Source: Xiamenia xianingshaonis
Lineage (GTDB): Bacteria > Actinomycetota > Coriobacteriia > Coriobacteriales > Eggerthellaceae
Assembly: GCF_017945865.1 (NCBI RefSeq)
Contig: NZ_CP072829.1
Span: 1,798,001 to 1,862,000, forward strand
Direction of reading: 5' to 3'
Length of the DNA stretch: 64,000 nucleotides
Shown here: positions 61,357 through 64,000 of the stretch, piece by piece
How the letters are laid out: the number at the start of each line of letters is the position of its first letter
Numbering within the stretch: position 1 is the stretch's first letter
The notes under the pieces: model-generated
Told to the model about the DNA's origin: nothing
Seen by the model: only the letters and a program-made list of their open reading frames with translations
Database searches by the model: none
Made by a program: the position numbers and the translations under genes

Positions 61357-62517
61357 TTACGAGGCCGGATGCACCGGCGCCGGCGGAGGATACGAGTCCC
61401 CCAGAATTTCGAGGGCCTTTTCCTCGGTGAGCTCTATGCGGTACACCAGCGAATAGAACTCGATGGTCCGGGCCAGGATGTCCACAGGGTAGCGATCCGG
61501 ATAGAAGAGGTTGGCAAGCCACTGGATGCCGATCCAGCGGTTGACCCCCGGAGGCCGGTCGCACCAGGCGAAGGGAAGGTTGGGCATGCTGAAGACATGC
61601 CCCGACTTCACGGCGTTGATGCCCGCCCAGTCTGACGAAGTGCGAATGAGGCCGGCCGCTCCGCCGCGGTTGTCCTCGTCCCACGATATGATGACTTCAG
61701 GATCCCATTCCACGACCTGCTCAAGCGAGACCTGGCTCATGCCAAGGCCGGGCAGCCCCTCGCCCACCTCGGCCACGTCGATGCCGCCCGCCACGAGAAA
61801 CGCTTTCGCATGCTGGGAGGTCGTGGGCTCGGTCGACAACCCCAGCGGACCCTCTGCGTAATAGAAACGCACGCGCTCTTCGTCGGGGATGTCGGCAACG
61901 GCGGCCGCCACTTCCTCGTAGATGCCCTCGAGGTAGACGGCAAGCTCTTCCGCGCGTTCTTCGCAGCCCATGATGTCCCCGACGAAGCGATAGGCTTCCG
62001 CAATGCGGTCGAACGACCCGTCCACCAGCACGACGGGAATGCCCGTGGCGTCCTGCAATGCGTTGGCGTCCGAGATGTTCAAGCCCGAAAGCTCGACGCC
62101 GGAAATGGAAAACACCAGCTGGACGTCTTGCTGCATGAGCATCTCGCGGTCTATTTGAGCGCCGTCTCCGATGGAGCCCATGTAGAGCAAGTCCCCCATT
62201 TCGGGCGGAAGCAAGGCCAGCTGCTCTTCGTCCAGGCGCATGCCCGTGCCTGCCTGCTTGGACGGATCGAGCGAGAAGACGTAGATCTGAGCCAGCGGAG
62301 ACGTGTAGTAAATGCGCTCCAGCGCGTTTGGCGTCGGGATGGTCAGTTCGCGGCCGGCGTCATCGACGATCTTGCGCTGGCTGCGAAAGATCTCGTCGCC
62401 TGCTTCGGAGCGGCAGCCGGCAAGAGGCCCCAGGCCCAGGACCACGCCGGCTGCTCCAACAGCCTTCACGAACGTTCTTCTCGTCACCGAGGGATTTGAT
62501 GAAGGGGTTCTGCTCAT
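61357..62517 (-). CDS. ABC transporter solute-binding lipoprotein (FecB/TroA-like)
   Basis: A 386-aa periplasmic-binding-type protein of the cluster-8 (iron/cobalamin) group. The N-terminus has a Tat-like twin arginine (TRRTFVKAVG) and ends in a lipobox LAGC (Cys about 35), so it should be a folded-exported lipoprotein. Two lobes follow with the typical long linking helix (YLEGIYEEVAAAVADIPDEE) and IYYTSPLAQIYVFSL, DPEVIISWDED and the C-terminal INAVKSGHVFSMPN segment. It starts seven bases after the stop codon of the surface protein gene. Confidence 0.9.
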   Translation of the reverse strand: MSRTPSSNPSVTRRTFVKAVGAAGVVLGLGPLAGCRSEAGDEIFRSQRKIVDDAGRELTIPTPNALERIYYTSPLAQIYVFSLDPSKQAGTGMRLDEEQLALLPPEMGDLLYMGSIGDGAQIDREMLMQQDVQLVFSISGVELSGLNISDANALQDATGIPVVLVDGSFDRIAEAYRFVGDIMGCEERAEELAVYLEGIYEEVAAAVADIPDEERVRFYYAEGPLGLSTEPTTSQHAKAFLVAGGIDVAEVGEGLPGLGMSQVSLEQVVEWDPEVIISWDEDNRGGAAGLIRTSSDWAGINAVKSGHVFSMPNLPFAWCDRPPGVNRWIGIQWLANLFYPDRYPVDILARTIEFYSLVYRIELTEEKALEILGDSYPPPAPVHPAS

Positions 62518-62524
62518 TGCTACC

Positions 62525-64000
62525 TTATTTCGTGTCGTCCCACAAGCCGCTGGCGTTCACGTGATACCTGCCGATCCAGGTGTTCGTGGCCATGGCGCCC
62601 GAGCTGGTGAGATAGTAATTGCCCACCCAGCAGCTCTTTTGCATGGCACCGGAGCCGGAAGCGTAGTACCACGCACCGTCCACGGCGAACCAGCCGGTCT
62701 TCATGGCGCCGGAGCCGGGAGTCAGGTAGTACCACGTTCCGCCGAGTTTCTTCCAGCCCTCGGCCATGGCGCCCGAGCTTCCGAGGTAGTACCACGTGCC
62801 GCCGTCCTTGAGCCAGCCGGTCTGCATCGCGCCGGAGCCGGAGGCGTGGTACCACGAGCCGTCCACGGCGAACCAGCCGGTCTTCATGGCGCCCGAGCCG
62901 GGGGCGAAGTAGTACCACGTTCCGTCGATCTTCTTCCAGCCTTCGGTCATGGCGCCGGAGCTTCCGAGGTAGTACCACTTCCCGCCGTCCTTGAGCCAGC
63001 CGGTCTGCATCGCGCCGGAGCCGGAGGCGTGGTACCACGAGCCGTCCACGGCGAACCAGCCGGTCTGCATCGCGCCGTTGCTCGGGGCGAAGTAATACCA
63101 GGCGCCGCCGATCTGCTCCCATCCCGTGACCATGGCGCCCGAGCTCTCGAAGTAGTACCACGAGCCGCCAAGCTTGGTCCAACCGGTCTGCGCATAGCCG
63201 TTCGCATCGAAGTGGTACCACGAGCCGCCTATCTCCAGCCATTGGTTTTTCACGTAGGTGTCGCCGTAGTGGAGCTTCCACTTGCCGTTGACCTTCTCCC
63301 ACGAGGCCTTTTCCGCCAGTTTGAACGTTCCGGTGTAAGCGCCCGTGAATATCCCGTTGGAGCCGCCCTTGATGGTGTAGGTCGCGGTGCCTTTGGCGAG
63401 GTCGTAGGAATAGGAAACCCGGTAGTCCGTGCCTTCGTCAAGCTTCGATCCCAGGTAATTCACCTGCGTGACCGGCGTGGGCTTGCTGCCTTCGTACAGG
63501 CCGTTTTTGTTGGGTTCTGCCAAAACAGGCTCGGCGATGAGCGTCAGGTCGGCCTTGATGGAGGGGTCGATGTAGAATTCCATGCCGTCGTTGCCTTGGA
63601 AGTTGGTGTACATCACGCCGGCAATATAGATCGACCCGATCGTTTTTTGCGTCGGCGAGCCGATGTTGTCCGGAACGGCCTGGCTGGCGTCGTTTTCCAC
63701 CACGAGGAAGCCGCGCTGCTCCACAACGCGGTTGCGGCGGTCGGTGAAGCGGTTGGCCTGAACGATGCCTTCGCTTTCGATGCCGGTGACCTGCGTGCCT
63801 ATTTCCTTGCCCCGATACGCCACTTTCACTTCAGGCACGATGGGATGTCCGGTATAGGGATAGGTCACCGCAATCTCTTGCTGGGTGTTCGGATCATTGA
63901 GAAGGACATACCGGGCGCTCTGCCAGGGCTTCCAGCCTGTGGGCGTGAGGATTTGGGTGGGATGGGCGTTGTCAGAACCGCCGCCAGGCTCTTCCGTGTC
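62525..64000 (-). CDS. Repeat-rich cell-wall-binding surface protein (5' end outside the window)
   Basis: At least 492 codons are visible, and the frame is open to the window edge, so the N-terminus is missing. The visible part starts with bacterial Ig-like segments (YPYTGHPIVPEVKVAYRGKE, YRVSYSYDLAKGTATYTIKG). From about 63250 to the end there are some eleven cell-wall-binding units of about 20 residues (GWFAVDGSWYHASGSGAMQT, GWLKDGG.WYYLGSSGAM, GWKKIDG..), of the choline/glucan-binding repeat type. Blocks of three units recur with a 183-bp period at DNA level. It heads the ABC/ExbB operon and may hold the ligand at the wall. Confidence 0.88.
   Translation of the reverse strand, partial: DTEEPGGGSDNAHPTQILTPTGWKPWQSARYVLLNDPNTQQEIAVTYPYTGHPIVPEVKVAYRGKEIGTQVTGIESEGIVQANRFTDRRNRVVEQRGFLVVENDASQAVPDNIGSPTQKTIGSIYIAGVMYTNFQGNDGMEFYIDPSIKADLTLIAEPVLAEPNKNGLYEGSKPTPVTQVNYLGSKLDEGTDYRVSYSYDLAKGTATYTIKGGSNGIFTGAYTGTFKLAEKASWEKVNGKWKLHYGDTYVKNQWLEIGGSWYHFDANGYAQTGWTKLGGSWYYFESSGAMVTGWEQIGGAWYYFAPSNGAMQTGWFAVDGSWYHASGSGAMQTGWLKDGGKWYYLGSSGAMTEGWKKIDGTWYYFAPGSGAMKTGWFAVDGSWYHASGSGAMQTGWLKDGGTWYYLGSSGAMAEGWKKLGGTWYYLTPGSGAMKTGWFAVDGAWYYASGSGAMQKSCWVGNYYLTSSGAMATNTWIGRYHVNASGLWDDTK

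Overview
The window looks like a piece of chromosome from a high-GC Gram-positive gut actinobacterium of the class Coriobacteriia, most likely family Eggerthellaceae (Slackia/Eggerthella-like). This rests on the high GC content, the strong AGGAGG-type ribosome sites, a membrane-bound LuxR-type regulator beside arginine deiminase, nickel-hydrogenase maturation genes, and a surface protein with tandem cell-wall-binding repeats. The genus is inference. No phage, transposase gene or CRISPR array was seen.

Layout. 0-11 kb: end of a small membrane protein; pntAB transhydrogenase; corA; an alanine racemase/uracil-DNA glycosylase pair; a NUDIX hydrolase; a MerR/TipA-type regulator with its own 19-bp-spacer promoter; a lipoprotein. 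11-17 kb: a large glycine-rich membrane protein, aconitase and a small HEAT-like protein. 17-22.4 kb: a complete 16S-23S-5S rRNA operon on the minus strand with a recognisable promoter and terminator and no spacer tRNA. 22.7-25.5 kb: metNIQ methionine importer. 26-32 kb: HAD phosphatase, tRNA-Arg(CCU), LytS-type histidine kinase, TauE-type permease, glycosyltransferase and a membrane LuxR regulator.

32-40 kb is a guanidino-compound island: arginine deiminase (arcA) divergent from the LuxR regulator, then TetR, an MHS-type transporter with an overlapping short upstream ORF, an unknown 186-aa protein, an EamA-type permease and a bacterial homologue of glycine amidinotransferase. The arcA leader and the amidinotransferase start share an exact 18-bp sequence. 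40.5-44.4 kb holds hypC-hypD facing hypF. 44.6-52.3 kb holds a LytTR response regulator, a DUF2064-type transferase, an M20 dipeptidase, a CPBP protease, tRNA-Leu(CAA), an HD protein, a heavy-metal permease and a DUF2510 protein. 52.4-54.6 kb is groES-groEL with a CIRCE operator. 54.6-56.5 kb is an accessory patch: an AT-rich inverted repeat, a lone PD-(D/E)XK nuclease-like gene and a 106-bp palindrome. Eno follows.

57.9-64 kb is one tight minus-strand operon: repeat-rich surface protein, Tat/lipoprotein-type solute-binding protein, ExbB/TolQ-type proton channel, DUF2149 protein, FecCD permease and FecE-type ATPase. A proton-channel pair inside an ABC uptake operon of an organism without an expected TonB outer membrane is the most unusual gene system here. 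Several dispersed non-coding elements also stand out: a 122-124-bp structured repeat in two copies, a 17-bp near-palindromic motif in five copies that all point the same way, and a MITE-like inverted-repeat element.
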